Source of the DNA: a bacterium
GTDB lineage: Bacteria; UBP6; UBA1177; JAKLFG01
Assembly (NCBI GenBank): GCA_022709425.1
Contig: JAKLIW010000020.1
Coordinates: 1 to 45,108, forward strand
Length of the DNA: 45,108 bases
Direction of reading: 5' to 3'
In this document: piece by piece, positions 34,313 to 43,912 of the stretch
Layout of the letters: each line of letters opens with the position of its first letter
Numbering within the stretch: position 1 is the first letter of the stretch
Made by a program: the position numbers and the translations under genes
Notes under the pieces: generated by a model
The model's database searches: none
What the model saw: only the letters and a program-made list of their open reading frames with translations
Told to the model about the DNA's origin: nothing

Positions 34313-36044
34313 GAAGATGCAGTGAAAATGTAGAGCCTTTCCCCGGCTCGCTCTCCACCGACACCGAACCGCCGTGCGCCAACGCGATGTGCTTGACGAT
34401 GGCGAGTCCCAGCCCGGTGCCGCCGACGGTGCGGCTACGCGCCTTATCGACGCGGTAGAATCGTTCGAACAGCCGCGGCAGATGCTCCGAAGCGATGCCG
34501 ACGCCGGTGTCGGCGACACTGATGGTCGCCTCGTTCCCCGTCCTGCGGGCCTCCAGCGTTATCGTCCCGTTGTCGCTCGAGTACTTGACGGCGTTGTCGA
34601 CCAGATTGACGATCGCCTGTTCCAGAAGCGCCGCGTTGACCGGCGCCGTCAATGTCTCTTCGCATACCGTGACGATGCCGATGCCGCGTTCGGCGGCCCG
34701 TTCGCGGAACAATTGCACCGCCGCATCGAGTATCGGCCGGAGGTTCGCGCGGTCGCGGGCGATGCCGCCCTGTTCGGTGTCGCGTTCTATCTTGGAAAGG
34801 GCGAGCAGATCCTCGATGATGGCGCCGAGCCGGTCGCTCTGCCGCGCGATGGTATCGAGGAACGACCGGGCGTTGGCGGGGTCGTCCACCGCGCCGTCGC
34901 GCAGCGTCTCGACAAAGCCCTTGATCGAGGTTATCGGGGTGCGCAGTTCGTGCGACACATTGGCGACGAATTCCTTGCGGATGTTCTCGAGTTTCTTCAG
35001 CCGCGTCACATCGCTGAAGACCAGTAGCGCCATCCGCGTCTCTCCCGGGACGATGGTGCCGTGGGTGAGGAGCACCCGGCCGTCGCTGTCGTACAGTTCG
35101 ACCTCGCGCTGGCCCGACAGGCCGGTGGCAAGCACTTCGCGGATGAATTCGTGGAGCGCGCGGTTGCGGACCACGCCGACCACCGGCTTCCCCTCCGCCT
35201 CCTCGACGGCGGTATGGAAAAGCGCCCCGGCCGCACGGTTGAGCCGCAGCACCGTCTCGTCATCCCCCACCACGATGAGCGCCTCATCCATGCTGGTGAG
35301 TATCGTCTGCAGTTCATTGCGCTGATCGGTGATGGTCCGTATCCGCGTGTCGAGTTCGGCCGCCATCGTGTTGAGCGACCGGGCGAGTCGCGCGAACTCT
35401 TCGGTGTCGGGGACGGCAAGACGGCTCCGAAGCTCACCGGCGGCGAACTTTTCGGCCCCCTCCTGAATGTGGCGCAGGGGAATGCTCATCCGCCGCGCGA
35501 CGATGTAGCTGACCAGCGCCGCCGCGACCGCGATGATGAGCGCCGCCAGCAGTATCACGCCGAAGACCGGCCGGATCGCCTCCTTGACGCCGCGCAGCGG
35601 TTTGGCGGCGCGCAGGACGAACTGCGTCTCCCCTGCCGTGCGGACCCGCAGGGCGACATAGGTCAGGTCCTTTTTCAGCGTCGGACTGTAGCGGGTCGAC
35701 ATACCGACTACCCCGCCGAAGGCGTTGCGCACCTCGGGACGGTCGGCGTGGTTGGCCATCTGCGCGGGATCTTCGGCCGAATCGGCGGTCACCGTGCCGT
35801 CGGGCAGTATGACGGTGAACCGGGTCCCGGTCCGTTCGCCCAGTTCTTGGACCGCCTGCTGGAGGTCGGCCGCCGCGCGGAGGTTCGGCTCGGCGAGCAT
35901 TATCTGGGCTCGCAGTTCGTCGGTTATCTGGGCAAGATGGAAATTGTCGAAAATACGGAAGGCGACCAGCGAGAAGAGGAACAAGGATACCGCCACCACC
36001 GCTATAAAGGCGGGCAACAGGCGCCACAGAAGCCGTCGTTTCAT
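34302..36044 (-). CDS. phoR: Phosphate-regulon sensor histidine kinase PhoR
   Basis: A 580-residue kinase: two membrane segments (about 11-30 and 161-183) around a 130-residue periplasmic domain, HAMP (about 184-235), PAS (about 240-350), HisKA with phosphorylated H365 (NVSHELRTP) and a HATPase_c domain ([24 protein letters not shown]). The order and the linkage to pst-phoU identify PhoR. Unlike E. coli PhoR it has a sizeable periplasmic domain, as in Bacillus. The start overlaps phoU by TGATG. The partner PhoB is not in the window. Confidence 0.92.
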   Translation of the reverse strand: MKRRLLWRLLPAFIAVVAVSLFLFSLVAFRIFDNFHLAQITDELRAQIMLAEPNLRAAADLQQAVQELGERTGTRFTVILPDGTVTADSAEDPAQMANHADRPEVRNAFGGVVGMSTRYSPTLKKDLTYVALRVRTAGETQFVLRAAKPLRGVKEAIRPVFGVILLAALIIAVAAALVSYIVARRMSIPLRHIQEGAEKFAAGELRSRLAVPDTEEFARLARSLNTMAAELDTRIRTITDQRNELQTILTSMDEALIVVGDDETVLRLNRAAGALFHTAVEEAEGKPVVGVVRNRALHEFIREVLATGLSGQREVELYDSDGRVLLTHGTIVPGETRMALLVFSDVTRLKKLENIRKEFVANVSHELRTPITSIKGFVETLRDGAVDDPANARSFLDTIARQSDRLGAIIEDLLALSKIERDTEQGGIARDRANLRPILDAAVQLFRERAAERGIGIVTVCEETLTAPVNAALLEQAIVNLVDNAVKYSSDNGTITLEARRTGNEATISVADTGVGIASEHLPRLFERFYRVDKARSRTVGGTGLGLAIVKHIALAHGGSVSVESEPGKGSTFSLHLPIS

Positions 36045-36715
36045 CAGTTCTTCGGTCCCTCCCCGGTGTGGTGCCGCACGATCTCGCCGTCCACGAGGTA
36101 GATGACATCCTCCGCGATGTTGGTCGCGTGGTCCGCTATCCGTTCAAGATAGCGCGACACCGCGATACCGTGCAACAGGAACTCGATCTGGCCCGGCTTG
36201 GCGCGCATCTCCTTCGATGCCGCCCGGTACATCTCCCGGTGTATGGTATCTATTTCGCGGTCTTGTGCAAGAACTTCGTAGGCGGTCGTCTTGTCGAGGT
36301 TCACCAGCGCCTCGATGGAGCGGTGGAGCATGATCTGTGCGATGCCCGACATCCGGTTGAAATCGAACGGCAGCGGCACCTCGGCGTGGTCGGCGAGCGT
36401 GAGCACCCGCTCGGCGATGTTGACCGCCAGATCGCCGATCCGTTCAAGATCGTTGTTTATCTTGAGTACCGCGACGATAAGCCGCAGATCGGTCGCCACC
36501 GGCTGGTTGAGGGCGAGCGTCTTCAAGCACTCCTCCTCGAGATCGACCTCGGCGATGTCGACCGCCCGGTCGCCGTCGATGATGACCTGAGCGGCGGCCG
36601 CGTCACGCTCCTTGACGCACCGGATGGTCCGCGAAAAGACCTCCTCGACCCGCACGCTCATCTCGAGCATCTGCTGTTTCAGTTTCGCGATGTCGCGCTG
36701 TATCCGCATCGGCAT
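36044..36715 (-). CDS. phoU: Phosphate-signalling protein PhoU
   Basis: A 223-residue helical protein made of two PhoU repeats with the metal-binding signatures ERIGDLAVNIAE (about 92-103) and ERIADHATNIAEDVIY (about 190-205). It couples the Pst transporter to the PhoR kinase and represses the response when phosphate is plentiful. The ATG 36715 has GGGAGGGAG. It follows pstB by 11 bases. Confidence 0.95.
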   Translation of the reverse strand: MPMRIQRDIAKLKQQMLEMSVRVEEVFSRTIRCVKERDAAAAQVIIDGDRAVDIAEVDLEEECLKTLALNQPVATDLRLIVAVLKINNDLERIGDLAVNIAERVLTLADHAEVPLPFDFNRMSGIAQIMLHRSIEALVNLDKTTAYEVLAQDREIDTIHREMYRAASKEMRAKPGQIEFLLHGIAVSRYLERIADHATNIAEDVIYLVDGEIVRHHTGEGPKN

Positions 36716-36726
36716 GGCTCCCTCCC

Positions 36727-37524
36727 TTATCCGAACCGTCCGGTGATGTATTCCTCGGTCTTCTTGTTGTGCGGGTTGGTGAATATCTGGCGCGTCGCCC
36801 CGAATTCCACGATGTATCCTTTGAAGAAAAAGGCGGTGAAGTCGCTGATGCGGGCCGCCTGCTGCATGTTGTGGGTGACGATGACTATGGTGTAGCGCCC
36901 CTTGAGCCCCTCGACCAGTTCTTCTATCTTTGCGGTCGCGATGGGGTCTATGGCGCTGGTCGGTTCATCCATCAGGAGCACCTCGGGCTCGACCGCGATC
37001 GCCCGCGCGATGCAGAGCCGCTGCTGCTGACCGCCTGAGAGCGCCGTCCCCGGCTTATGCAACAGGTCGCGCACCTCCTCCCACAGCGCCGCCCCCTTGA
37101 GCGCCTCTTCGACGCGGCCGTCGAGTTCGCTTTTTGATACCGCGTAGTGGAACCGTATCCCGTAGGCGACATTCTCGTAGACCGACATCGGGAACGGCGT
37201 CGGCTTCTGGAATATCATGCCGATGCGGCGGCGCAGTTCGAGCAGTTTCACCGACGGGGCGAAGATGTTCTCGCCGTTAAGCAGTACCGTCCCTTTCGCC
37301 CGCTGGTCGCGGTAGAGTTCGAAGATGCGGTTGTAGACCCGCAGGTGGGTCGATTTGCCGCAGCCCGACGGCCCGATGACCGCGGTCACGCGGTTGGGGG
37401 CGATGTCGAGGTCGTTGGCATAGAGCGCCTGATGGTCGCCGTAGAAGAAATCGAGCCCGCGCACCGATATCTTGGGCGTCGGGTCGGCCAGCTCGCCGTA
37501 CAGCGGCAGTTTTACATCGCTCAT
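36727..37524 (-). CDS. pstB: Phosphate ABC transporter ATP-binding protein PstB
   Basis: A 265-residue ABC ATPase that powers phosphate import. It has Walker [10 protein letters not shown], the Q-loop [10 protein letters not shown] typical of PstB, the signature [14 protein letters not shown], Walker [13 protein letters not shown] and the H-loop VTHNMQQA. The ATG overlaps the pstA stop (ATGA); longer versions of the frame run into pstA. Confidence 0.96.
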   Translation of the reverse strand: MSDVKLPLYGELADPTPKISVRGLDFFYGDHQALYANDLDIAPNRVTAVIGPSGCGKSTHLRVYNRIFELYRDQRAKGTVLLNGENIFAPSVKLLELRRRIGMIFQKPTPFPMSVYENVAYGIRFHYAVSKSELDGRVEEALKGAALWEEVRDLLHKPGTALSGGQQQRLCIARAIAVEPEVLLMDEPTSAIDPIATAKIEELVEGLKGRYTIVIVTHNMQQAARISDFTAFFFKGYIVEFGATRQIFTNPHNKKTEEYITGRFG

Positions 37525-38369
37525 CTCGTCTTCTCCCTCAGTAAGGTCCGGGCGAGCAGATTCACCCCGAGCACCGTCGCCATGATCAGCAGCGACGCCC
37601 CCCACGCCAGCGTCTTCCAGTCGTCGAACGGGCTCATCGCGTAGTTGAATATCGTGACGGTCAGGTTCGCGGTCGGTTCGGCGAGTCCCTTCATCCAGTA
37701 GGGACTGTTCATCGCGGTGAACAGCAACGGCGCCGTCTCGCCCGACACCCGCGCCACGGCGAGCAGTATCCCGGTCAGGAGGCCCGACCGCGCGGAACGA
37801 AAGAGGATCGAAACGATGGCGCGCCAGCGCGGCATCCCGATGGCGAGCGCCGATTCGCGTAGCGAGTTCGGCACGAGGTTCAGCATATCCTCGGTGGTCC
37901 GCGCGATCACCGGCAGCATGATGATGGCGAGCGCCGCCGCTCCGGCGTAGGCCGAGAAATGTTTGAAGGGAAGCACCAGCAGCGTATAGACGAACAGCCC
38001 CACGATGATCGAAGGTATCCCCATCGTGATGTTTATCGTGAAGCGGACCATCCCGCCGAACCGCGTATTCCTGCCGAATTCAGCAAGATAGACGCCGGTG
38101 AAAAGACCGAGCGGCACCCCGATGAACGCCGCCAGCACGGTGATGAGCAGCGTCCCGGCGATGGCGTTGGCCAGACCGCCTCCTTCGATGCCGGGAGGCG
38201 TCGGGAGCGCGGTGAAAAAGTCGTAGTTGAAGGCGGCGATGCCGTTGTTCCCGACGGTCCACAGTATCCACACGAGGAAGAAGATGCCGATGAGCGACGC
38301 AGTGCCCGATACGATGCGCATCGTCAGGTCGGTCAGTTCGCGGCGGCGGGTGTTCGATGCCTTTTTCAT
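37521..38369 (-). CDS. pstA: Phosphate ABC transporter permease PstA
   Basis: A 282-residue inner-membrane permease with six predicted helices. It has the PstA hallmarks [12 protein letters not shown] and the EAA-like loop [30 protein letters not shown], and [12 protein letters not shown]. The ATG overlaps the pstC stop (ATGA). Confidence 0.95.
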   Translation of the reverse strand: MKKASNTRRRELTDLTMRIVSGTASLIGIFFLVWILWTVGNNGIAAFNYDFFTALPTPPGIEGGGLANAIAGTLLITVLAAFIGVPLGLFTGVYLAEFGRNTRFGGMVRFTINITMGIPSIIVGLFVYTLLVLPFKHFSAYAGAAALAIIMLPVIARTTEDMLNLVPNSLRESALAIGMPRWRAIVSILFRSARSGLLTGILLAVARVSGETAPLLFTAMNSPYWMKGLAEPTANLTVTIFNYAMSPFDDWKTLAWGASLLIMATVLGVNLLARTLLREKTR

Positions 38370-39322
38370 AGCCCCGTCCCCATGCTCTTCTTCAGGCGGC
38401 GCACCCACCACTGCGCGGCGAACTGGATGAGGAAGGTCATCACCAGCAGTACCAGCCCGAGGTAGATGAGCGAGTGAAGGTAGATCGGCTCGGAGGCCTC
38501 GGCGAACTCGTTGGCCAGCGTCGAGGCGATCGAGTTGCCCGCGTCGAAGAGCGACGCCGAGATGCGGTGTGCGTTGCCGATGACGAAGGTGACCGCCATC
38601 GTTTCGCCCAGCGCGCGGCCGAGCCCGAGGAAGCAGGCGCCGATCACCCCCTGTATCCCGTAGCGCAGCGTCACCTTATGCGTCACTTCCCAGGTCGTCG
38701 ATCCCATCCCGTAGGCCGACTCCTTGACCACCGGCGGCACCATCGCGAAGACATCGCGCATGACGGCGGTGATGAAGGGGAGCACCATGAGGGCGAGTAT
38801 GATCCCGGCGGTCAGCATCCCGATCCCCATCGGCGCGCCGGAGAAAAGCTTCCCGATGAGCGGCGCTTTTTCGAGCCCGAGCGTCTCCTGTAAAAAGGGC
38901 TGGACCGTTTCGGCCATGAACGGCGCGAAGACGAACAGTCCCCACATGCCGTAGATGATAGAGGGGATCGCCGCCAGCAGTTCTATCGCCCCGCCGACCA
39001 CCTTCGACACCGTCGGGTGGGCGAGTTCGACGAGGAACAGCGCGATCACCACGCTCATCGGTACCGCTATCACCATCGCGATGGCGGTCGAAACGAGCGT
39101 TCCGTAGATGCTCGAAAAGGCGCCGTAACGGTTGAGCGCCGGGTCCCACACATCGCTCCACAAAAAGCCGATCCCGAACTCGCCGATGGCGAGCCGGGCG
39201 TTCCACGCGAGATTAACGAACATCGCCGCCATGATGATGAGCACCGTCGCGGCGCACAGGATGGTGAACCAGCGGAAGATCGTTTCGAAGTGTTCCGATA
39301 GGTAGTCGCCGAAGCGGGACAT
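38366..39322 (-). CDS. pstC: Phosphate ABC transporter permease PstC
   Basis: A 318-residue inner-membrane permease with six predicted helices. It has AAIPSIIYGMWGLFVF and the loop KESAYGMGSTTWEVTHKVTLRYGIQGVIG, then GRALGETMAVTFVIGN, as in PstC. It is first in the pstCAB-phoU-phoR operon; all five genes overlap or are at most 11 bases apart. Start ATG 39322 has a GGGGA site. Confidence 0.95.
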   Translation of the reverse strand: MSRFGDYLSEHFETIFRWFTILCAATVLIIMAAMFVNLAWNARLAIGEFGIGFLWSDVWDPALNRYGAFSSIYGTLVSTAIAMVIAVPMSVVIALFLVELAHPTVSKVVGGAIELLAAIPSIIYGMWGLFVFAPFMAETVQPFLQETLGLEKAPLIGKLFSGAPMGIGMLTAGIILALMVLPFITAVMRDVFAMVPPVVKESAYGMGSTTWEVTHKVTLRYGIQGVIGACFLGLGRALGETMAVTFVIGNAHRISASLFDAGNSIASTLANEFAEASEPIYLHSLIYLGLVLLVMTFLIQFAAQWWVRRLKKSMGTGL

Positions 39323-39364
39323 CGCATTTCCCCGTTCCTGATCCACGGTGAAGATAGAGCCGCC

Positions 39365-39393
39365 GTGTTAGGGTATCGTTAAGAGGGCGTCAA
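39365..39393 (-). promoter_or_regulatory. pstC operon promoter
   Basis: Minus strand TTGACG (39388-39393), 17 bases, TAACAC (39365-39370). The -10 is weak, as expected of a promoter that needs an activator bound just upstream. Confidence 0.45.
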
Positions 39394-39433
39394 TTGACCG
39401 CCAATTCTCATTTTGCTTGCCGGAATCTGACCG
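39394..39433 (-). promoter_or_regulatory. Candidate Pho box array in 11-bp phase
   Basis: On the minus strand CGGTCAG, CGGCAAG, ATGAGAA and CGGTCAA begin 11 bases apart (plus positions 39427-39433, 39416-39422, 39405-39411 and 39394-39400). Two match five of seven bases of the E. coli CTGTCAT half-site. An 11-base phase is that of PhoB sites. The array lies between the divergent pstC and pstS promoters. Confidence 0.45.
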
Positions 39434-39441
39434 CGCGTTCA

Positions 39442-39469
39442 TTGTCTCCTAACAGAACAGCCGTACAAA
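39442..39469 (+). promoter_or_regulatory. pstS promoter
   Basis: TTGTCT (39442-39447), 16 bases, TACAAA (39464-39469), just downstream of the Pho-box-like array. Confidence 0.4.
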
Positions 39470-39477
39470 TCTCATCG

Positions 39478-39497
39478 TCCGGCGCCGCTGCGCCGGA
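39478..39497 (+). other. Hairpin in the pstS leader
   Basis: TCCGGCGC (39478-39485) and GCGCCGGA (39490-39497) form a perfect 8-bp stem with loop CGCT. It lies 20 bases before the pstS ribosome site and is not followed by a T run, so a role in mRNA stability or start access is more likely than termination. Confidence 0.6.
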
Positions 39498-39530
39498 GGG
39501 TTTATTGATACTACAAGAGGAGAGGACACT

Positions 39531-40559
39531 ATGAGAAAACTGATCGCGGCGCTCAGCGCCCTGTTCGCCTTCGCCACGCTCGCGGCGGCCGAGACCGTCA
39601 ACGGCGCGGGAGCCAGCTTCCCCTTCCCCATCTACTCGCAGTGGGCGTTCGATTACAACAAGCTCACCGGCATGCAGCTCAACTACCAGTCGATCGGCTC
39701 GGGCGGCGGCATCGCCCAGATCAAGGCCAAAACGGTCGACTTCGGCGCCTCCGACGAACCGCTCAAGGAAGAGGAGCTGAACGCGGCGGGACTCTTCCAG
39801 TTCCCGATGGTCATCGGCGGGGTGGTCCCGGTGGTCAATGTGAAAGGGATAGAACCGGGGAAACTCCAACTGTCGGGCGAAACGCTCGCGCAGATATTCC
39901 TCGGCGCGATAGCGAAATGGAACGACCCGAAGATAGCGGCCGATAACCCGGGGCTCGCGCTCCCCGACCAGAAGATCGTCGTGGTCCACCGCTCCGACGG
40001 CTCCGGCACCACGTGGATATTCACCAACTACCTGACCAAAGCCTCGGCCGACTGGTCCGCCAAGGTGGGCAACGCCAAGGCGGTCAAGTGGCCGACCGGC
40101 GTGGGCGGCAAAGGCAACGAAGGGGTCGCGGCGTTCGTCAAACAGACCGGCGGCTCGATCGGCTATGTCGAATATGCCTACGCCCTCAAGAACAAGATGA
40201 CCTACACCAAGCTCAAGAACAAGGCGGGCAAGTTCGTCGCCCCCGCGATCGACACCTTCCAGAGCGCGGCGGCCAACGCCGACTGGCAGAACGCGAAGGG
40301 TTTCTACATGGTCCTCACCGACCAGCCGGGCGACCAGAGCTGGCCGATAGTCGGCGCCTCCTATATCCTTATACATAAAGCGATGCCCGACGCCGCCAAA
40401 GCACAGACGATGCTCAAATTCTTCGACTGGTGCTTCAAGAACGGTGACAAAGCGGCCAAGTCGCTCGACTATGTGCCGCTCCCCAAGGCGCTCATCGACC
40501 TCGTGCAGACCAAATGGAAAAGCGAACTCAAGGCGAACGGCCAGCCGGTGTGGAAATAA
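39531..40559 (+). CDS. pstS: Phosphate-binding protein PstS
   Basis: A 342-residue periplasmic binding protein with a type-I signal peptide ending AAA at about residue 20. It has the mature start ETVNGAGASFPFPIYSQW, the phosphate loop SGGGIAQIKAKTVDFGASD and the RSDGSGTTWIFTNYL segment, all typical of PstS. It catches phosphate and delivers it to PstCA. A GAGGAGAGGA site precedes the ATG. It stands divergent to the pstCAB operon rather than at its head. Confidence 0.96.
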   Translation: MRKLIAALSALFAFATLAAAETVNGAGASFPFPIYSQWAFDYNKLTGMQLNYQSIGSGGGIAQIKAKTVDFGASDEPLKEEELNAAGLFQFPMVIGGVVPVVNVKGIEPGKLQLSGETLAQIFLGAIAKWNDPKIAADNPGLALPDQKIVVVHRSDGSGTTWIFTNYLTKASADWSAKVGNAKAVKWPTGVGGKGNEGVAAFVKQTGGSIGYVEYAYALKNKMTYTKLKNKAGKFVAPAIDTFQSAAANADWQNAKGFYMVLTDQPGDQSWPIVGASYILIHKAMPDAAKAQTMLKFFDWCFKNGDKAAKSLDYVPLPKALIDLVQTKWKSELKANGQPVWK

Positions 40560-40621
40560 GGACTTGACAATCTCCCCTTCTTCGGCGAACCTATCCCCGC
40601 CACTTTATGAGGGAGCATGCG

Positions 40622-40903
40622 ATGTTCAAGGTCAATGAGTATTTCAACGGCACGGTGAAATCGATCGGTTTCATGACCAACGAGGGTAAGGCGACGGTCG
40701 GCGTCATGGCGCCGGGCGAGTATGAGTTCGGCACCGACACCGTCGAGCACATGACGGTGGTGGCGGGCGAGCTGACGGTCCAGTTGCCGGGTGAGACAGC
40801 GTGGAAGAGCTTCGGCCCCGGCCACACCTTCACCGTCGACAAAGGCAAGAAGTTCAAACTCAAAGTGAGGGTCGATACCGCCTATCTGTGTCGGTATGTG
40901 TGA
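40622..40903 (+). CDS. ppnP: Pyrimidine/purine nucleoside phosphorylase PpnP (DUF1255)
   Basis: A 93-residue small cupin. [16 protein letters not shown] and [28 protein letters not shown] are the PpnP hallmarks, and the length is that of the E. coli protein. It phosphorolyses several nucleosides to free base and ribose 1-phosphate. The ATG 40622 has GGGAG six bases upstream; the ATG at 40607 would lie before that site. A TTGACA at 40564 is a possible -35, but no -10 stands at a normal distance. Confidence 0.9.
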   Translation: MFKVNEYFNGTVKSIGFMTNEGKATVGVMAPGEYEFGTDTVEHMTVVAGELTVQLPGETAWKSFGPGHTFTVDKGKKFKLKVRVDTAYLCRYV

Positions 40904-40975
40904 TCTGCGAAACCCCCGCGCAACACTTTCACCTTACTCTAGACAGGGCAAAAAAGCGTAGATCTCAAGGGGACG

Positions 40976-42286
40976 CTACCGTGTCCTTCTGAGCCGCGCG
41001 ATGAAGAAGACATCGCGGTTGTCGAGGAGCGTCGATATCGTGTAGTAGGCCTTCTCGACCTTGAATTCAGGGTGCTTCTGCACGAACTGCTGTATCTGGC
41101 CGGTGGTCTCTTCGCGGGTGAAGGTGCAGACCGAGAACAGGAGCGTACCGCCCGGTTTTACATAGCGCGCCGCGTTCTCAAGTATCGTCGCGGCAAGCCG
41201 CGCCCCCTGCACGCCGTCGGTCGGCTTCTTGAGCCACTTCACCTCGGGATGGCGCCGCATGGTGCCGAGCGCCGAGCACGGGGCGTCGAGCAGTACCGCA
41301 TCGAACGCATCGTTCCATTCGGGGCGATGGGCCGCACCGTCCTGCAGGCGGATATCGACATTGTTGCGCCCCGCCCGCAGCAGTGCCTCGGCGATGTTCT
41401 TGAGTTTGTAGGGGTTGACATCGGCGGCGGTCACCCGGCCGGTCGGCCCGAGCAGCCATGACAGGAATATCGTCTTGCCCCCCGGCGCGGCGCACAGATC
41501 GAGCACCTGCTGACCCGGTTCGACCGCCATATCGATGACAGCGAGCTGGCTCGATTCATCTTGAATATGGACATCGGGCCAGTCGCGGATCATGCTCCAA
41601 GTCACTGCGCGGTCGGTGTAGATGCCGTGGGGGCTCAGCGCCGCCGGTTCGGCCGTCACCCCGAGCACCTGCAACTCGGCGATGACCGCCGCGCGCCGCG
41701 CTTCATCCCCCTCGACCCGCAGGGTGATACCGAGCGGCGTATTGGCGAAGCCGAGGTATTTGTAGCGGTATTTCTCGCCCACCAGATCGCCGATGAGGGC
41801 GGCCAGCCAGTCGGGGAACGAATGCCAGACGCGGTAGAACCGATCGCGGTCGTGACCGAGCCGCCGGAACATCGCCGCACGCGACGGCCCGATGCGCAGG
41901 ATCTCGCGCAGGGTGAAATTCGTAAAACCGGCCGCCTCGCGCCGCGATGAACCTTTCACTATCTCGACCGCCTCGTTGACGATGGAGGCATCCTCGCGGT
42001 TGTGCATGAAAAGTATCTGGTAAAGGGCGATCCGCAGGTGCGAAAGGACATCGCGGTCAATGCGCGACACCGGTTTTCCCGACGCCTGCTCGATCCAGAA
42101 ATCGAGACGGGCGAGGTTCCGTATCGTGCCGTAGGTCAGTTCGGTGATGAACCGACGTTCGGGGAGCGAGAAAGCGTCGAGCGTATTGTTGAGCAGTTCG
42201 TTGATGAACAGCGACCGCTCCAGAACCTTGCGGGTGAGCGATGCGGCGGTGATCTTCGGGTTCTGTGCCCGCTGGCCGATCAACAT
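40976..42286 (-). CDS. rsmB: 16S rRNA (cytosine-5) methyltransferase, RsmB/Sun type
   Basis: A 436-residue enzyme. The N-terminal NusB-like RNA-binding domain (about 10-135) is followed by an SAM methyltransferase domain with LDLCAAPGGKT (about 263-273), DAPCSALG (C337) and SVCTFT (C387, the catalytic position), then a short C-terminus. It is expected to methylate C967 of 16S rRNA. The start overlaps fmt by 7 bases. It is last in the def-fmt-rsmB operon, the usual company of this gene. Confidence 0.92.
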   Translation of the reverse strand: MLIGQRAQNPKITAASLTRKVLERSLFINELLNNTLDAFSLPERRFITELTYGTIRNLARLDFWIEQASGKPVSRIDRDVLSHLRIALYQILFMHNREDASIVNEAVEIVKGSSRREAAGFTNFTLREILRIGPSRAAMFRRLGHDRDRFYRVWHSFPDWLAALIGDLVGEKYRYKYLGFANTPLGITLRVEGDEARRAAVIAELQVLGVTAEPAALSPHGIYTDRAVTWSMIRDWPDVHIQDESSQLAVIDMAVEPGQQVLDLCAAPGGKTIFLSWLLGPTGRVTAADVNPYKLKNIAEALLRAGRNNVDIRLQDGAAHRPEWNDAFDAVLLDAPCSALGTMRRHPEVKWLKKPTDGVQGARLAATILENAARYVKPGGTLLFSVCTFTREETTGQIQQFVQKHPEFKVEKAYYTISTLLDNRDVFFIARLRRTR

Positions 42287-43203
42287 AGTTTTTCACCGAC
42301 CTGCGGACGATAGCCCGCGACGAACGATGCGGCCGGCATACAGCATTTGCATTCGGGCTGGACCTCGGTGAGGAAGAGCCCCCCTTCGCCGCACGCGACG
42401 GTGAACCCCTTCTTCTCTACCGTGACGATCTCTCCCGGCCCGCCGGTGACATCGGGACGCCACTGCGCCGCACCGATGAGAAGAAGCTTGTCGCGGAACC
42501 GGGAGCGGACGCCGGGATTGAAAGAAAAAGCCCGTATCATGCGGTGCAGATCGAGCGCGTGTCGCGTCCAGTCGACGACGAGATCCTCTTTCCGTACCAG
42601 TTTGGTGTAACTCGCCTCGCCGACCTGCGGGGTACGGGTGAAGCGGCCCGCAACGAGGTTCTCCCAGTTACGGTCGAGAATGTCGACCGACAGGGCGATG
42701 AGCCGCTCGAACAAATGTCCCGCCGGTTCATCGTTCCCGACCGCGAGCGGCGCCTGATAGACTATGTCACCGGTGTCGAGCTCTTTGTCCATCACCATGA
42801 TTGTCGTGCCGGTGGTATCGTCGCCGTTCAGCACCGATGCCTGCACCGGGATCGGCCCGCGGTACTTCGGCAGGAGCGAGAAATGGACATTGAGCGGCGC
42901 TATCTGGGGAAGGGCGAGTATCCGTTCAGGCAGTATCTGGCCGTAGGCTACCACCAGATAAAGATCGGCCCTGAAGTCGCTGATGATGCGGTGCGCCTCG
43001 TCGCTTTTCATCGAAAGATCGTATACCGGAAGGCCGAGTTCGAGCGCCCGTTTCTTCACCGGGGTCTGCGAGAGTTTCCCGCCGCGGCACCGGATCTTAT
43101 CCTTGCGGGTGAACACTATGAGGTTCGCTTCTTTCCGGTGCGCGAGATCAAGGAAGGGAACGGCGCACTCAGGGCTTCCCATACAGACGATATTCGGCTT
43201 CAT
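42280..43203 (-). CDS. fmt: Methionyl-tRNA formyltransferase
   Basis: A 307-residue enzyme that formylates initiator Met-tRNA. It has MGSPECAVPFL at the N-terminus, the formyltransferase signature NVHFSLLPKYRGPIPVQASVLNGD (about 109-132), and DKELDTGDI. HFS replaces the more common HAS. Start ATG 43203 has GGAGGAGG almost touching the ATG and overlaps def by 35 bases. Confidence 0.93.
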   Translation of the reverse strand: MKPNIVCMGSPECAVPFLDLAHRKEANLIVFTRKDKIRCRGGKLSQTPVKKRALELGLPVYDLSMKSDEAHRIISDFRADLYLVVAYGQILPERILALPQIAPLNVHFSLLPKYRGPIPVQASVLNGDDTTGTTIMVMDKELDTGDIVYQAPLAVGNDEPAGHLFERLIALSVDILDRNWENLVAGRFTRTPQVGEASYTKLVRKEDLVVDWTRHALDLHRMIRAFSFNPGVRSRFRDKLLLIGAAQWRPDVTGGPGEIVTVEKKGFTVACGEGGLFLTEVQPECKCCMPAASFVAGYRPQVGEKLC

Positions 43204-43762
43204 CCTCCTCCGGATCGAGTTCTTCGACGAACTTTTTGACCTTGCCGAGGGCGAGGTTCCGCTTGAGGCGCGAGATACGGTCGATGAAGAGCACTCCGTC
43301 GAGATGATCGAGTTCGTGCTGGATGCAGACCGCCTCGAGCCCCTCGGCGCGCCGCTCATGCATCACACCGCCAAGGTCGCGCCAACGGTAGGTGACGATA
43401 CGGGCACGTTTGACCGCCGCGCGGTAGCCGGGGACCGACAGACACCCCTCCTCGAGTTCCTCATCCCCCCCCTCTTTTTTCACGATCTCGGGGTTGATGA
43501 GCGCTTCAGGACGATACTCGCACCGGACCTTTTTCCGCTCTTCCTCGGAAAGCGCTTCCCACTCGAGATAGCCGCGGTCGATGACCACCAACCGCACCGA
43601 TTCGCCCACCTGCGGCGCCGCCAGAGCGAGCCCGTGGGCCGCCTTGAGCGTTTCGGCCATATCGTCGGCGAGTGTGCGGATCGCGGGGGTTATGTCGGCG
43701 ACGGGCATCGCTTTTTTCTTCAGCACCACCGCGCCGGCCACCTGTAGTTTGAGCAGAGCCAT
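43169..43762 (-). CDS. def: Peptide deformylase
   Basis: A 197-residue metal hydrolase that removes the formyl group from new proteins. The three motifs are GLALAAPQVG (44-53), EGCLSVPG with the metal ligand C107, and QHELDHLDG with H149, E150 and H153. The acidic C-terminal tail is unremarkable. Start ATG 43762 has GGAGG. It is first in the def-fmt-rsmB operon. Confidence 0.95.
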   Translation of the reverse strand: MALLKLQVAGAVVLKKKAMPVADITPAIRTLADDMAETLKAAHGLALAAPQVGESVRLVVIDRGYLEWEALSEEERKKVRCEYRPEALINPEIVKKEGGDEELEEGCLSVPGYRAAVKRARIVTYRWRDLGGVMHERRAEGLEAVCIQHELDHLDGVLFIDRISRLKRNLALGKVKKFVEELDPEEDEAEYRLYGKP

Positions 43763-43790
43763 CGTTCCTCCATTCGACCGATACCGCGTC

Positions 43791-43818
43791 AGTATATGGA
43801 AAAAAGGAGCGATGTAAA
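43791..43818 (-). promoter_or_regulatory. def-fmt-rsmB promoter
   Basis: Minus strand TTTACA (43813-43818), 16 bases, TATACT (43791-43796), about 25 bases before the ATG. Confidence 0.6.
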
Positions 43819-43848
43819 GCGACGGGCGTCCCAAGAGCCATTTTTTTA

Positions 43849-43876
43849 TTGAAAAATCGTCGCTTTTCGTTACCAT
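43849..43876 (+). promoter_or_regulatory. Promoter of the small lipoprotein gene
   Basis: TTGAAA (43849-43854), 16 bases, TACCAT (43871-43876). It is divergent from the def promoter. Confidence 0.4.
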
Positions 43877-43912
43877 AGGCCTCGCTGAATGACTATTTGA
43901 AAAGGGTGGACC

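Noticed and set aside
40564..40596. Promoter of ppnP
   Set aside because: TTGACA is perfect, but the only -10-like CTATCC is 21 bases away; too far to call.
40904..40975. Small RNA between ppnP and rsmB
   Set aside because: Seventy-two bases with no promoter, hairpin or T run that I can support.
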